The translations under genes and the position numbers were made by a program. The notes beneath the pieces are model-generated. The model was given only the letters and a program-made list of their open reading frames with translations, had not been told where the DNA came from and made no database searches. From Rhizobium sullae (lineage in GTDB: Bacteria; Pseudomonadota; Alphaproteobacteria; Rhizobiales; Rhizobiaceae), in contig NZ_FWER01000029.1 in NCBI RefSeq assembly GCF_900169785.1, forward strand, positions 1,090 through 62,109: DNA of 61,020 nt, written 5' to 3'. Below, piece by piece: positions 23,803 to 32,474 of the stretch (positions within the stretch are counted from its first letter, which is position 1; each line of letters opens with the position of its first letter).

Positions 23803-25803
23803 CTATCGGGAGCGGCTCATCGCGATCAGAAAAAACGGGCCGCCGGCGAGAGCTGTCAGCAGACCTGCCGGTATCTGCCACGGAAAAATGATGGTTCTTC
23901 CCGCCCAGTCGGCCGCAATCAGGATGATTGCGCCGTAAAGGCCAGAAGCGAATATTTCGGCGGCCGGTTTGCGGAAACCCGACATTCTCGCGAAATGCGG
24001 CGCCATCAGCCCGACGAAGCTTAAAGGTCCAATCGCCAGTGTTGCGACGGCCGTCGGAATTGCGATGAGGCAAAGCAGGATGGCGCGAGCGGAAACGACA
24101 CCGAGGCCTAGCGAGCGCGACACGGTTTCGCCAAGCGGCAGGACGGCGAGCCAGCGGACCGTCAAAGGCGCCAAAGAAAGAAGAAGGAGCGCAACAACCA
24201 CTGTCGCAATCGCCTGGCTGGGCGTCGCCGTATAAGTGGAACCTGAAAGCCAGGCGAGCAGGAAGTCCGTTCTCGGATCGCCGCTCGCAAGAACGAGAGC
24301 GGCCAGCGCCGAAGCAAGCGTCGTCACAGATGTGCCTGCTAGTAGAAGCTTCTCCGGCGAAAGGCGCTGCCGGCCAGCGATAAACAGGACGAGCGCGAGT
24401 GTTGCGAAGGCGCCGAAGCTTGCGGCCACTCCCAGTGAAAGCCGATCGATGCTGGACGTGCCGACAAAAAGAGCAAGTACGCCGAGGCTCGCCCCACCTG
24501 AGACACCGATCACTTCGGGAGCGGCCATGCTGTTTGTGGTCATCCCCTGGAGCAATGTGCCGCAAACGCCAAACATGGCTCCGGCCGCAAGCGCCACGCC
24601 GATCCGTGGCAGCCGCAATTCGGCCAATTCGCCAATCTGTGCTGCCGCGATCCAACCCCAGCCGTTTGCACCCTTTCCCAGGAAGAAAGCAAGACCTGTT
24701 GCAACAACGAGTGCGACGGCAAGCAGAAGAAGCGCCGGCATTCCGCAAGGAGTGACGGCGGTGAATGTGCCCTCTCGGCTGCCCAGGGTGACGGTCTTCA
24801 AACGAAGCAGGAAGATGAACAGCAAGGGCGTGCCGAGTAGTGCTGTCGCAGCGCCTGCCGGAAATGCCACCTCTCCGAAGTGGAACTGGATCAGTTGATC
24901 GACCAGCCAAAGCTGCGAGGCGGCAATCAGAGGCGACCAGACCATGCGCTGCAGCAGCGTCCTTGCACCGGCTATGCGCGCGAAGGCAGGGGCGGCTAGT
25001 GCAATGAAGCTTATGACACCGGCTGCCGCAACGACGAATGCGCTCATTGCTACTGCAATCGAAAGACCGATCAGCCTGATGGCTGCCGGCCTCATGCCAA
25101 GGCTGCCGGCGCTTTCATCGCCGGCTTCCAGCAGCCGCAAAGGCCGCAGGAACATGAATGCCAAGACACTGCAAACAGCAATCTGCGGAAGGAGGGTTCG
25201 GGCGATGGCGTCGCCATTCTGGATCAACGATCCGCTCTGCCAGATGAAAAGATCCTCGGTGTACTCGCGGTTGATCGCCATGAGGAGGGCGCTCGCCGAG
25301 CCGCAGGTCAAACTGACGACAAGCCCCGAGACAATGACGGCCACCGGCGAAAATTGCCGGCGCTGTGCGAGCGCGAAGACGACGAGCGTCGTTAGCGCGC
25401 CGCCCAGAAGGGCGATGGCACCGCGTCCGTTTGCGAGCGCGTCGGGGGCGTAGAGCGTTGCGACAGTCAAGGCCAGCCCCGCTCCGGCATTCGTGCCAAT
25501 CGTCGTCGGCTCTGCCAGCGGATTGCGAAGCAGATGCTGGATTAAGATGCCGGAGAGCCCGAGCCCCAGGCCGGCGAGGATGCTGACAGCGACACGCGGC
25601 ATGAAGGCATGCCGGAAAAGCAGCTCTTCCGATTTCGCATTGTCGGTATTGACAAGCGCGGACCACCAGGAGGCCGGCGGCAACAGCCGTTCCGCGCCGC
25701 CAAAGGTCAGGACCATCGCGGCAATTGCCGGGATGGTGACGAGCAGGATCAGTTTCCAAAGGTCGCTGCGTTGCGCCGATATTGGCTGATCGATCACCAT
25801 CAT
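23803..25803 (-). CDS. fhuB: Fe(III)-hydroxamate ABC transporter permease, fused double-length
   Basis: 666 residues, the double-length arrangement of FhuB: two homologous permease halves of about 330 residues, each with the FecCD-type pattern. The first has RVAVSILAGLGLGLSGILIQ and GTNAGAGLALTVA; the second has RIGVALAAGAMFGVCGTLLQ and GVSGGASLGVLALFV, then LSFVGLMAPHFARM. It carries siderophore-bound ferric iron across the inner membrane. The start overlaps the fhuD stop (ATGA), so the two are co-translated. Confidence 0.92.
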   Translation of the reverse strand: MMVIDQPISAQRSDLWKLILLVTIPAIAAMVLTFGGAERLLPPASWWSALVNTDNAKSEELLFRHAFMPRVAVSILAGLGLGLSGILIQHLLRNPLAEPTTIGTNAGAGLALTVATLYAPDALANGRGAIALLGGALTTLVVFALAQRRQFSPVAVIVSGLVVSLTCGSASALLMAINREYTEDLFIWQSGSLIQNGDAIARTLLPQIAVCSVLAFMFLRPLRLLEAGDESAGSLGMRPAAIRLIGLSIAVAMSAFVVAAAGVISFIALAAPAFARIAGARTLLQRMVWSPLIAASQLWLVDQLIQFHFGEVAFPAGAATALLGTPLLFIFLLRLKTVTLGSREGTFTAVTPCGMPALLLLAVALVVATGLAFFLGKGANGWGWIAAAQIGELAELRLPRIGVALAAGAMFGVCGTLLQGMTTNSMAAPEVIGVSGGASLGVLALFVGTSSIDRLSLGVAASFGAFATLALVLFIAGRQRLSPEKLLLAGTSVTTLASALAALVLASGDPRTDFLLAWLSGSTYTATPSQAIATVVVALLLLSLAPLTVRWLAVLPLGETVSRSLGLGVVSARAILLCLIAIPTAVATLAIGPLSFVGLMAPHFARMSGFRKPAAEIFASGLYGAIILIAADWAGRTIIFPWQIPAGLLTALAGGPFFLIAMSRSR

Positions 25804-26657
25804 GCCTGCACGAAGTTCCTGATAAAAGTGGCGAAACGGGCGGCAGCGGCCAAACCGCCGAAGGGCCAGACCGGCGGGATCGTTGCGACATTTCCGGCTC
25901 TGACACAGGGCAGGTTTGTCCAGAGCGAACTCTGCTCAATGCGGATGCGGATATGCGGCGGGATGGGATCGAGCGAAATCAGGCGGGCATTGCCGATTGC
26001 CGTAAGCGCGTCGATGCCAACGGTTGAAAATCCCCATTGGGATGTCTCTCCGGTCCACGCGTTGACAAGGCCGACGCGGTCAAGCACGTCTTGAAACAGG
26101 CTGCCCCTGCCATAGACCCGCACCTGACGGTCGTCGAACATGCTGATGATCGCAATCGGTACAGCCCGACGGGTATGAAGGGCGTCTCTGGTATCATTGA
26201 TCGTCCGCATGGTTTCGCTAACAAGGTTTCGTGCTGCGTCCTGCCGTCCAACGATCGCGGCGAGCTTTATGGTTTCGGCTTCCGCCTGGGCAAGCGGCGT
26301 GCTCATGCCTTCATAAAAAGGAACCCTGAACACCGGCGCAAAGCGCGTGTAAATCGTTTCGTCGATCCCGTAGCCATAGGCGCCTGCGATCAGATCGGGA
26401 CGAAGCGCGCTGATCACTTCGAGGTTCGGTTCACCGCGAGCGCCGAGATCAAGTGTCGACAGGGGCAGGGCGGGCGCAGCGACCCAGTCCCGATAGCCTT
26501 TGAGATCGGCAACCGCCAATGGCGGCACACCGAGTGATACGAGCATTTCGGCCGACGTCCATTCGAGGCAGACTATGCGTCGCGGCAGCCCTGCGAAGGC
26601 CGCCGGTGCGAAAGGCGATGCTGCAAGCGCGCCGAGTAATGTCCGCCGGGTAAACAT
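25800..26657 (-). CDS. fhuD: Fe(III)-hydroxamate periplasmic binding protein
   Basis: The start is the ATG sharing one base with the receptor stop (TGATG). 285 residues with a twin-arginine-like signal (MFTRRTLLGALAASPFAPAA). The fold is the helical-backbone type III siderophore-binding family: RRIVCLEWTSAEMLVSLGVP, then ALRPDLIAGAYGYG and NARLISLDPIPPHI. It shuttles the ferric hydroxamate from the outer-membrane receptor to FhuB. Gene order receptor-fhuD-fhuB with overlaps shows one operon. Confidence 0.9.
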   Translation of the reverse strand: MFTRRTLLGALAASPFAPAAFAGLPRRIVCLEWTSAEMLVSLGVPPLAVADLKGYRDWVAAPALPLSTLDLGARGEPNLEVISALRPDLIAGAYGYGIDETIYTRFAPVFRVPFYEGMSTPLAQAEAETIKLAAIVGRQDAARNLVSETMRTINDTRDALHTRRAVPIAIISMFDDRQVRVYGRGSLFQDVLDRVGLVNAWTGETSQWGFSTVGIDALTAIGNARLISLDPIPPHIRIRIEQSSLWTNLPCVRAGNVATIPPVWPFGGLAAAARFATFIRNFVQA

Positions 26658-28777
26658 CACCAACGGTATTTCACCGAGCCGACGATCTTGCGGCCCTCGC
26701 CAAAAAAGCATCCGGCCGTTTCTGAAAAGCAAGAGGCCACATAGCGCTTGTCGAACAGATTACTGACGTTGAGCTGGAACTCGTAGTCCTTCCACTGGTA
26801 ATTTGCGGCAAGGTCGACAAGCGTGGCGCTCGGAACCTTGAAGGAATTCGCATCGTCGCCATAGGTCGATCCGATATAACGGACACCTGCGGCAAGGCCG
26901 AGACCCTCCAGCGTGCCGCGCTGGACCGTGTACTTTGCCCACAGCGACGCGCGATGGCGCGGCACGGCGTAGGGCGTGTTGCCGCCGGTTCCCTCGGTAT
27001 CGTCCATGATTTCGGTATCGAGATAGGCATAAGCGAGCTTGATATCCCAGCCCTGATCGAGGCTTGCGACGCCTTCGAGTTCGATGCCGCGTGAGCGGAT
27101 TTCTCCGCTCTGCACGGCAGTACTTCCTTGATAGCGAACGGCATTGTCTTTCGTCAGATCAAACGTCGAAAGAGTGACGAAGCTGTTATAGCCTTCCGGC
27201 TGATACTTCACGCCGACCTCGTACTGCCGTCCGGTTTCCGGGTCGAAGCTCGGATCGTCAAGGACCGGCATGAACGAGGTCGAATAGCTGGCATAAGGTG
27301 CAAGACCGTTGTCGGCCAGATAGACAAGGCCGAGGCGGCCGGTAAAGGCGCTGTCGGATTTGTCTGTACGGCTACCGTCAAGCTGCTCGAGCGTTTCCGT
27401 TCGCGCCCAGTCGTGACGCAGACCGCCCGTCAGCACGAATTTATCAAATTTGACCTGGTCGTTCACATAAAGGCCGACCTGGTGCTGCGTCGTCTTCGCG
27501 TCGGTATAGACATCAAGTGCTGGCAGCGGCGAACCGTAGACTGGATTGAAGACATCGATAGGATCGACGTCGGCATAAGTGCCCCAGTCTTTGAAATGCG
27601 TATACTGATAATCCAGCCCGAAAAGCATCTTATGCTCGAGCGGACCTGTGTCGAACATTGCCTCTGCCTGATTGTCGATCGCAAAGCTTGCGAGCTGCGA
27701 CCGACCTTCGTCGGCATAGCGCATGAGGGTGCGTCCGTCAGCGGCAAGTCCGTTGCCAAAAACGCCTTCCTGTACGTTTTTCAGATATGAATAGCGCGCG
27801 TTCTGCCGGAAAGCCCACGTCTCGTCGATCTGGTGCTCGAACTCGTAGCCGATCGTCGCAATCGTCAGATCATAGCGGTCAAAATCCGGTTCGCCGACAA
27901 ACCTGTCGCGTGGAATTTCGCCGTTTTCGTTCGGCAGGACGGTTCCGGATGCCGGCAGAAACTGGATGCCCCAGCCGGTGAAGTCCTTCTGGTATTTCGC
28001 AAAGACCGTCAGGCTCGTTTCGTCGTCCGGCGCCCATTTGACGGAGGGTGCGAGGTAGATGCGATCGTCGTTGACGAAGTCCACGTGTGTATCGCCCTTG
28101 CGGCCGAAACCCGTCAGACGGTAGCTGAACACGCCGTCTTCGGTGATCGGACCGCCGATGTCGAATTGTGCCTCGTAGCGATCGAAGCTCCCGACGCTGA
28201 GGCCTACTTCGCCGAACGCTTCGGAAGTCGGGCGTTTGCTGGAGTAGTTGATGATGCCGCCGGGGCTGTTCTGCCCGTAAAGTACGGAAGCCGGGCCGCG
28301 CACAAGCTCGATGGCTTCGGCGCCGTAAGTCTCCAGCGACAGGAAGGAGGCGAATTCGGTTCCCTTCGAATGAAGGCCATCGACATAGAAGATTTCGTCG
28401 GAGACGTTGAAGCCGCGGATTTGCAGGCCATAGCCGCGGGTATCCGAGCCGTTGTTCTCGCCGGCGACGCCTGCGCTATAACGCAGGGCCGCATTCAGCG
28501 TTTCGGCACCTTGCGCCTCGATCTGACTCGCCGTGATCACGGACACGGACTGCGGCGTTTCGATGAGCGGGGTATCGCTCTTTCCGGCTGCGCGCCCGGC
28601 TTTCGCAACGTAACCATCCTCTTCGAAAATGCCGCTGCTGCCTGCACCGCCATCCCCTTGGATGACGACAGGCTGCAGCACGGTCGCTGCCTGATCCTGC
28701 GCAATCGCTGGTAGAAAAAAGCCTGTGCTGCATGAAAGAGAAAGAATGGTGCGGCCAAGCGTGGAACGAAAGGACAT
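26657..28777 (-). CDS. TonB-dependent siderophore receptor (FhuA/FoxA-like)
   Basis: The start is chosen at MSFRSTLGRTILSLSCSTGF (706 residues), with GGGGAG upstream and a signal peptide ending near AIAQDQ. Plug domain: TPLIETPQSVSVITASQIEA, then FNVSDEIFYVDGLHSKGTEF and ELVRGPASVLYGQNSPGGII. The barrel follows, ending KIVGSVKYRW with the terminal aromatic residue of outer-membrane proteins. It belongs to the siderophore receptor family of ferrichrome/ferrioxamine receptors and takes its ligand specificity from the adjacent fhu genes by inference. Confidence 0.9.
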   Translation of the reverse strand: MSFRSTLGRTILSLSCSTGFFLPAIAQDQAATVLQPVVIQGDGGAGSSGIFEEDGYVAKAGRAAGKSDTPLIETPQSVSVITASQIEAQGAETLNAALRYSAGVAGENNGSDTRGYGLQIRGFNVSDEIFYVDGLHSKGTEFASFLSLETYGAEAIELVRGPASVLYGQNSPGGIINYSSKRPTSEAFGEVGLSVGSFDRYEAQFDIGGPITEDGVFSYRLTGFGRKGDTHVDFVNDDRIYLAPSVKWAPDDETSLTVFAKYQKDFTGWGIQFLPASGTVLPNENGEIPRDRFVGEPDFDRYDLTIATIGYEFEHQIDETWAFRQNARYSYLKNVQEGVFGNGLAADGRTLMRYADEGRSQLASFAIDNQAEAMFDTGPLEHKMLFGLDYQYTHFKDWGTYADVDPIDVFNPVYGSPLPALDVYTDAKTTQHQVGLYVNDQVKFDKFVLTGGLRHDWARTETLEQLDGSRTDKSDSAFTGRLGLVYLADNGLAPYASYSTSFMPVLDDPSFDPETGRQYEVGVKYQPEGYNSFVTLSTFDLTKDNAVRYQGSTAVQSGEIRSRGIELEGVASLDQGWDIKLAYAYLDTEIMDDTEGTGGNTPYAVPRHRASLWAKYTVQRGTLEGLGLAAGVRYIGSTYGDDANSFKVPSATLVDLAANYQWKDYEFQLNVSNLFDKRYVASCFSETAGCFFGEGRKIVGSVKYRW

Positions 28778-28795
28778 CGCTGCTCCCCGTGCAAA

Positions 28796-28886
28796 TTCGA
28801 TATCGAAATGAAATGCTGGTGGCTGGGGCGCGGGGCCGTGGCTTCCAGGCCGAGACCTATTAAAGTTGCCAATGACTGTCAACTTT
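28796..28886. promoter_or_regulatory. Two palindromes upstream of the siderophore receptor gene
   Basis: TTCGATATCGAA (28796-28807) is a perfect 12-bp palindrome about 20 bases before the receptor start. AAAGTTG (28862-28868) and CAACTTT (28880-28886) form a perfect 7-bp inverted repeat with an 11-base spacer, which contains a near-IRO sequence with ten rather than nine spacer bases (minus strand TGA-N10-TCA). They may mark a second promoter for receptor-fhuDB. Confidence 0.4.
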
Positions 28887-28929
28887 CAGGCGTGAAAAAG
28901 CCCGCCTTCGAACTTGCAATCCAGGGATT

Positions 28930-29766
28930 TTATTGGGCCACCGCCACAAGCCGGCCGGATCGTTGCTGCATCACATCCATCCGGACATTGTAGATCTTGT
29001 CGAGTTCGGCAGGTTTCATGATTTCGGCGGGTGTTCCTTGCGCGATCAAGCGCCCCGAATGCAGCGCGACGATTTCGTCGCAGAATCTCGCCGCCATGTT
29101 GACGTCGTGAAGCACGGCAATGACGCTGAGGCCCTTCTCGCGGGAGAGTTTCTGGGTCAGTGTCAGCACTTCGAGTTGATGGCCGATGTCGAGTGCGGAG
29201 ATGGGTTCGTCAAGCAGCAGGCAATCGGCATCCTGCGCCACAAGCATAGCCAGCCATACGCGCTGGCGCTCTCCGCCCGACAGTGTATCGACAAGCCTGC
29301 CGGCGAATGAGGCGATGCCTGTAAGTTCCAGCGCTTCGGAAACCTTAATGCGATCTGCTTCTGCGAAGCGGCCAAGCGCACCATGCCAGGGGTAGCGGCC
29401 GAGTGCGACAAGCTCATTGACAAGCATCCCCGGCGCTGCCGGCGTCTGCTGCGGCAGGTAGCCGAGGCGGCGGGCAAAGGCGCGGCCCGGCCATTCGGCA
29501 AGCGCCTTGCCTTCGAAGCGTATCGTGCCGGAAGAAGGCTGTTGCTGGCGGGCGAGAAGCTTCAGCAGCGTCGATTTTCCGGAACCGTTATGGCCGATCA
29601 GCCCGACTGTTTTGCCGGCTTCAAAATCCAGCGTCAGCGGATGCAGCAGCGTACGGCCTTCGATGACGAAGCTGACGCCTCGAAGCGAGAGCATGGAAGC
29701 GGTGCCCGCGTCGGAACCTTTCGCCTCAGCGGCAGTTGCCCGTTTCTTATCAAGATGCAATGTCAT
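28930..29766 (-). CDS. fhuC: Fe(III)-hydroxamate ABC transporter ATPase
   Basis: The start is taken at MTLHLDKKRATAAEAK (278 residues). Walker A is GLIGHNGSGKSTLLKLLARQ, the signature is TLSGGERQRVWLAMLVAQ and Walker B is CLLLDEPISALDIGHQ, with VIAVLHDVNMAARFCDEIVA. The pattern is that of FecE/FhuC-type importers. It powers FhuB. It lies 152 bases upstream of the receptor gene on the same strand and may head the operon, with an IRO-type box 34 bases before its start. Confidence 0.9.
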   Translation of the reverse strand: MTLHLDKKRATAAEAKGSDAGTASMLSLRGVSFVIEGRTLLHPLTLDFEAGKTVGLIGHNGSGKSTLLKLLARQQQPSSGTIRFEGKALAEWPGRAFARRLGYLPQQTPAAPGMLVNELVALGRYPWHGALGRFAEADRIKVSEALELTGIASFAGRLVDTLSGGERQRVWLAMLVAQDADCLLLDEPISALDIGHQLEVLTLTQKLSREKGLSVIAVLHDVNMAARFCDEIVALHSGRLIAQGTPAEIMKPAELDKIYNVRMDVMQQRSGRLVAVAQ

Positions 29767-29799
29767 GCACAGCGCCCTATTGGCTCCCGTCAAAAAATA

Positions 29800-29814
29800 T
29801 GAGAATGCGGGTCA
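29800..29814. promoter_or_regulatory. IRO box (TGA-N9-TCA), probable RirA site
   Basis: TGAGAATGCGGGTCA is an exact match to the rhizobial iron-responsive operator pattern TGA-N9-TCA bound by RirA. It sits in the 113-base gap between divergent fhuC (34 bases from its start) and the ABC exporter gene (66 bases from its start), so it could repress both under iron sufficiency. Confidence 0.65.
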
Positions 29815-29879
29815 CGTTTCGCATCAATGCGCGCTTATCGTCAATGCCGCCGCTTAAGCTCATACCTTTAAAGGTCGAA

Positions 29880-31601
29880 ATGCTTCGCCGTTTCCTTTCT
29901 TACTACAGGCCTTATCGCGGCCTTTTCGTGCTCGATTTCAGCTGCGCGATCGTCTCCGGCCTGCTCGAGCTCGGCTTTCCGATGGCCGTGAAGCTGTTTG
30001 TCGACAGGCTGTTGGTCGGCCAGGATTGGCTGCTTATTCTGCTGGCCTCTGCCGGTCTTCTGGTGGTCTACGCGATCAACACGGGCCTGATGGCGATCGT
30101 CACCTATTGGGGGCATATGCTCGGCATCAATATCGAGACTGACATGCGCCGCGCGGCCTTCGATCATCTTCAGAAACTCTCCTTCAGTTATTACGACAAC
30201 CAGAAGACGGGGCATCTGGTCGGCCGCCTCACCAAGGATCTCGAAGAGATCGGCGAGGTTGCCCATCACGGTCCCGAGGATCTTTTCATAGCGGTGATGA
30301 CGTTCATCGGCGCACTTATCCTGATGGTGTCAGTGAATTGGCAGTTGGCGCTGGTCACCGCCGTCATCGTGCCGCTGACGGCGTGGGTGACGAGCCGCTA
30401 CGGGACCCGGATGACGAGGAATTCGCGGGCACTCTTCGGACGCGTCGGCGACTTCAATGCCCGGATCGAGGAGAGCGTCGGCGGTGTCAGGGTCGTGCAG
30501 GCCTTCGGCAATGAGGACCATGAACGTGCGCTCTTCGAAAACGACAATCAAAGCTACCGGAAAACGAAGCTCGAAGCCTATCGCATCATGGCCGCCAGCA
30601 CGTCGCTCAGCTACATCAGCATGCGGTTGACGCAGATGATTGTGATGATCGCCGGCAGCTACTTCGTTCTGGCCGGACAGTTGACGGCGGGAGGCTTCAT
30701 CGGCTTCCTGCTCCTGGTCGGCGTCTTCTTCCGGCCCGTCGAGAAGATCAATTCCGTCATCGAGACTTATCCGAAGGGCATCGCCGGCTTCCGGCGGTTT
30801 ACCGAATTGATCGACACCGAGCCCGACATCGAAGACGCACCCGATGCGATCGATATCGACCACCTGAAGGGCGAAATCATCTATGAAGACGTGTCCTTCG
30901 CCTACAGTTCCGGCAAGCCCGCACTTCAGGATGTCAATCTGACGATCAAGGCAGGCGAGACAGTTGCATTTGTGGGCCCATCCGGTGCCGGCAAGACGAC
31001 GATATGCTCGCTGCTGCCGCGCTTTTATGAAGTCGGCAACGGGGCAATCTCGGTGGACGGTATTGATATCCGCCATATGACGCTTGCCTCGCTCAGGCGT
31101 CAGATCGGCGTTGTGCAGCAGGATGTCTTCCTGTTTGCTGGGACGATCCGCGAGAATATCGCCTATGGAAGGCTCGACGCCACCGAAGCGGATATCGTCG
31201 AGGCGGCCAGGCGCGCCAAGCTCGACGACATGATCGTATCGCTGCCGAACGGATTGGACACCCTCATCGGCGAGCGCGGCGTCAAATTGTCGGGCGGACA
31301 AAAGCAGCGCCTGGCGATTGCGCGCATGTTCGTAAAGAACCCGCCGATCCTCATTCTCGACGAGGCGACGTCCGCGCTCGATACCGAAACAGAACGCGAG
31401 ATCCAGCAATCGCTGGCCATGCTCGCGCAAGGCCGCACCACGCTGATCATCGCACACCGGCTGGCAACGATACGCGATGCAGACAGAATTATCGTCGTCG
31501 CCGGCTCGCGTGTGGTCGAGCAGGGCTCGCATGCCGAATTGCTGGAGCGCCGCGGCCATTACAGGCGGCTCTACGATGCCCAGGTCGCGATCAGTTCCTG
31601 A
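29880..31601 (+). CDS. ABC exporter, fused membrane and ATPase domains (MsbA-like)
   Basis: The start is chosen at MLRRFLSYYRPYRGLFVLDF (AAAGG ribosome site; 573 residues). Residues 1-320 are a six-helix export domain (FSYYDNQKTGHLVGRLTKDL is the coupling region). Residues 335-573 are the ATPase: GPSGAGKTTICSLLPRFYEV, LSGGQKQRLAIARMFVKNP and ILILDEATSALDTETEREIQ. It probably works as a homodimer exporting a lipid, peptide or siderophore-like molecule. The shared IRO box with fhuC suggests an iron-linked role, possibly siderophore or precursor traffic; that is inference. Confidence 0.85.
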   Translation: MLRRFLSYYRPYRGLFVLDFSCAIVSGLLELGFPMAVKLFVDRLLVGQDWLLILLASAGLLVVYAINTGLMAIVTYWGHMLGINIETDMRRAAFDHLQKLSFSYYDNQKTGHLVGRLTKDLEEIGEVAHHGPEDLFIAVMTFIGALILMVSVNWQLALVTAVIVPLTAWVTSRYGTRMTRNSRALFGRVGDFNARIEESVGGVRVVQAFGNEDHERALFENDNQSYRKTKLEAYRIMAASTSLSYISMRLTQMIVMIAGSYFVLAGQLTAGGFIGFLLLVGVFFRPVEKINSVIETYPKGIAGFRRFTELIDTEPDIEDAPDAIDIDHLKGEIIYEDVSFAYSSGKPALQDVNLTIKAGETVAFVGPSGAGKTTICSLLPRFYEVGNGAISVDGIDIRHMTLASLRRQIGVVQQDVFLFAGTIRENIAYGRLDATEADIVEAARRAKLDDMIVSLPNGLDTLIGERGVKLSGGQKQRLAIARMFVKNPPILILDEATSALDTETEREIQQSLAMLAQGRTTLIIAHRLATIRDADRIIVVAGSRVVEQGSHAELLERRGHYRRLYDAQVAISS

Positions 31602-31648
31602 GAATTGCCCCATGATGGCTGCCGTCTCGACAGCCGTGCCGAAGCGAA

Positions 31649-31658
31649 TTATCTATAA
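31649..31658. promoter_or_regulatory. BioR box upstream of bioR
   Basis: TTATCTATAA matches the published BioR consensus TTATMKATAA exactly. It ends three bases before the bioR start codon, so BioR probably represses its own gene. Confidence 0.8.
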
Positions 31659-31661
31659 AAA

Positions 31662-32330
31662 ATGACCGACCATAATGACGAGACCATTGCCGCACGGATA
31701 AGCCGCGTTCTTGCCGACCGGATCGTAACAGGGCAACTCGAACCCGGCTCCAAACTCAAGCAGGATCACATTGCCGAGGAATTCGGCTCCAGCCATGTGC
31801 CGGTGCGCGAAGCACTCCGGCGGCTGGAGGCGCAGGGGCTTGCGATCAGCGAGCCAAGGCGGGGCGTCAGGGTCGCATCGTTTGATCTTGCAGAAGTGCA
31901 GGAAGTGGCGCGCATGCGCGCCGCGCTCGAGGTCCTGGCGCTTCGTCATGCCGCTCCCCATTTGACGCCGTCCATCCTCGATCAGGCAGAACGCGCCATC
32001 CTTGAAGGCGACCAGGCGCTCGACGTTCGCGGCTGGGAATCCGCCAACAGGCGCTTCCATCGCCTGATCCTGTCGCCATGCGGGATGCCCCGTCTGTTGG
32101 CGGCAATCGACGATCTGCATGCCGCCAGCGCGCGGTTTTTGTTCGCGACCTGGAATTCAGGCTGGATGACGCCGAAGGACCGCGATCATCGGGCGATCCT
32201 TAGCTTCCTTCGTGAGGGCGAAACGGAGCACGCGGCAACGGTGCTGGAGCGGCATGTTCAGTGGATCGGCCGCCGGCCGGCAAGAAGCGGCGCCGCTCCT
32301 GATGCCGAACGTTTCGCGATCGTCGGCTAG
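31662..32330 (+). CDS. bioR: GntR-family biotin biosynthesis regulator
   Basis: 222 residues. The N-terminal winged helix is seen as TIAARISRVLADRIVTGQLE, LKQDHIAEEFGSSHVPVREA and LRRLEAQGLAISEPRRGVRV. The C-terminal FCD helical domain carries the metal-ligand-like residues of the family (ESANRRFHRLILS, DRDHRAILSFL). The identification as BioR rests on the FCD-GntR type, its position beside bioBFDAZ, and exact BioR boxes in front of this gene and of bioB. In alphaproteobacteria BioR represses biotin synthesis genes. Confidence 0.9.
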   Translation: MTDHNDETIAARISRVLADRIVTGQLEPGSKLKQDHIAEEFGSSHVPVREALRRLEAQGLAISEPRRGVRVASFDLAEVQEVARMRAALEVLALRHAAPHLTPSILDQAERAILEGDQALDVRGWESANRRFHRLILSPCGMPRLLAAIDDLHAASARFLFATWNSGWMTPKDRDHRAILSFLREGETEHAATVLERHVQWIGRRPARSGAAPDAERFAIVG

Positions 32331-32415
32331 ATGCCGCCGGTCTGATTTGCATCGCCGCAATCTGTTATCTGCAGAAATCTGGACTCTGCCCCTTGCGCTA
32401 CCTTGCGCCGGATAA

Positions 32416-32445
32416 TTATAGATAAAAATGCAAGATATCTATATC
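32416..32445. promoter_or_regulatory. BioR box plus weaker neighbour upstream of bioB
   Basis: TTATAGATAA (32416-32425) is the reverse-complement form of the BioR consensus. Nine bases on, GATATCTATATC (32434-32445) has an ATATCTATAT core differing only at the two outer symmetric positions, a possible second, weaker site. Both lie 30-60 bases before the bioB start. Confidence 0.75.
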
Positions 32446-32474
32446 AACGCATTTGCGGGAGAGGATTTGATTCG

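Noticed and set aside
28871..28886. Near-IRO sequence (TGA-N10-TCA on the minus strand) before the receptor gene
   Set aside because: The spacer is ten, not nine, bases, so it is not counted as an IRO box; only the inverted repeat around it is reported.
30330..31613. Minus-strand open frame (427 codons) opposite the ABC exporter
   Set aside because: Antisense to intact Walker A, signature and Walker B motifs on the plus strand; no independent support.
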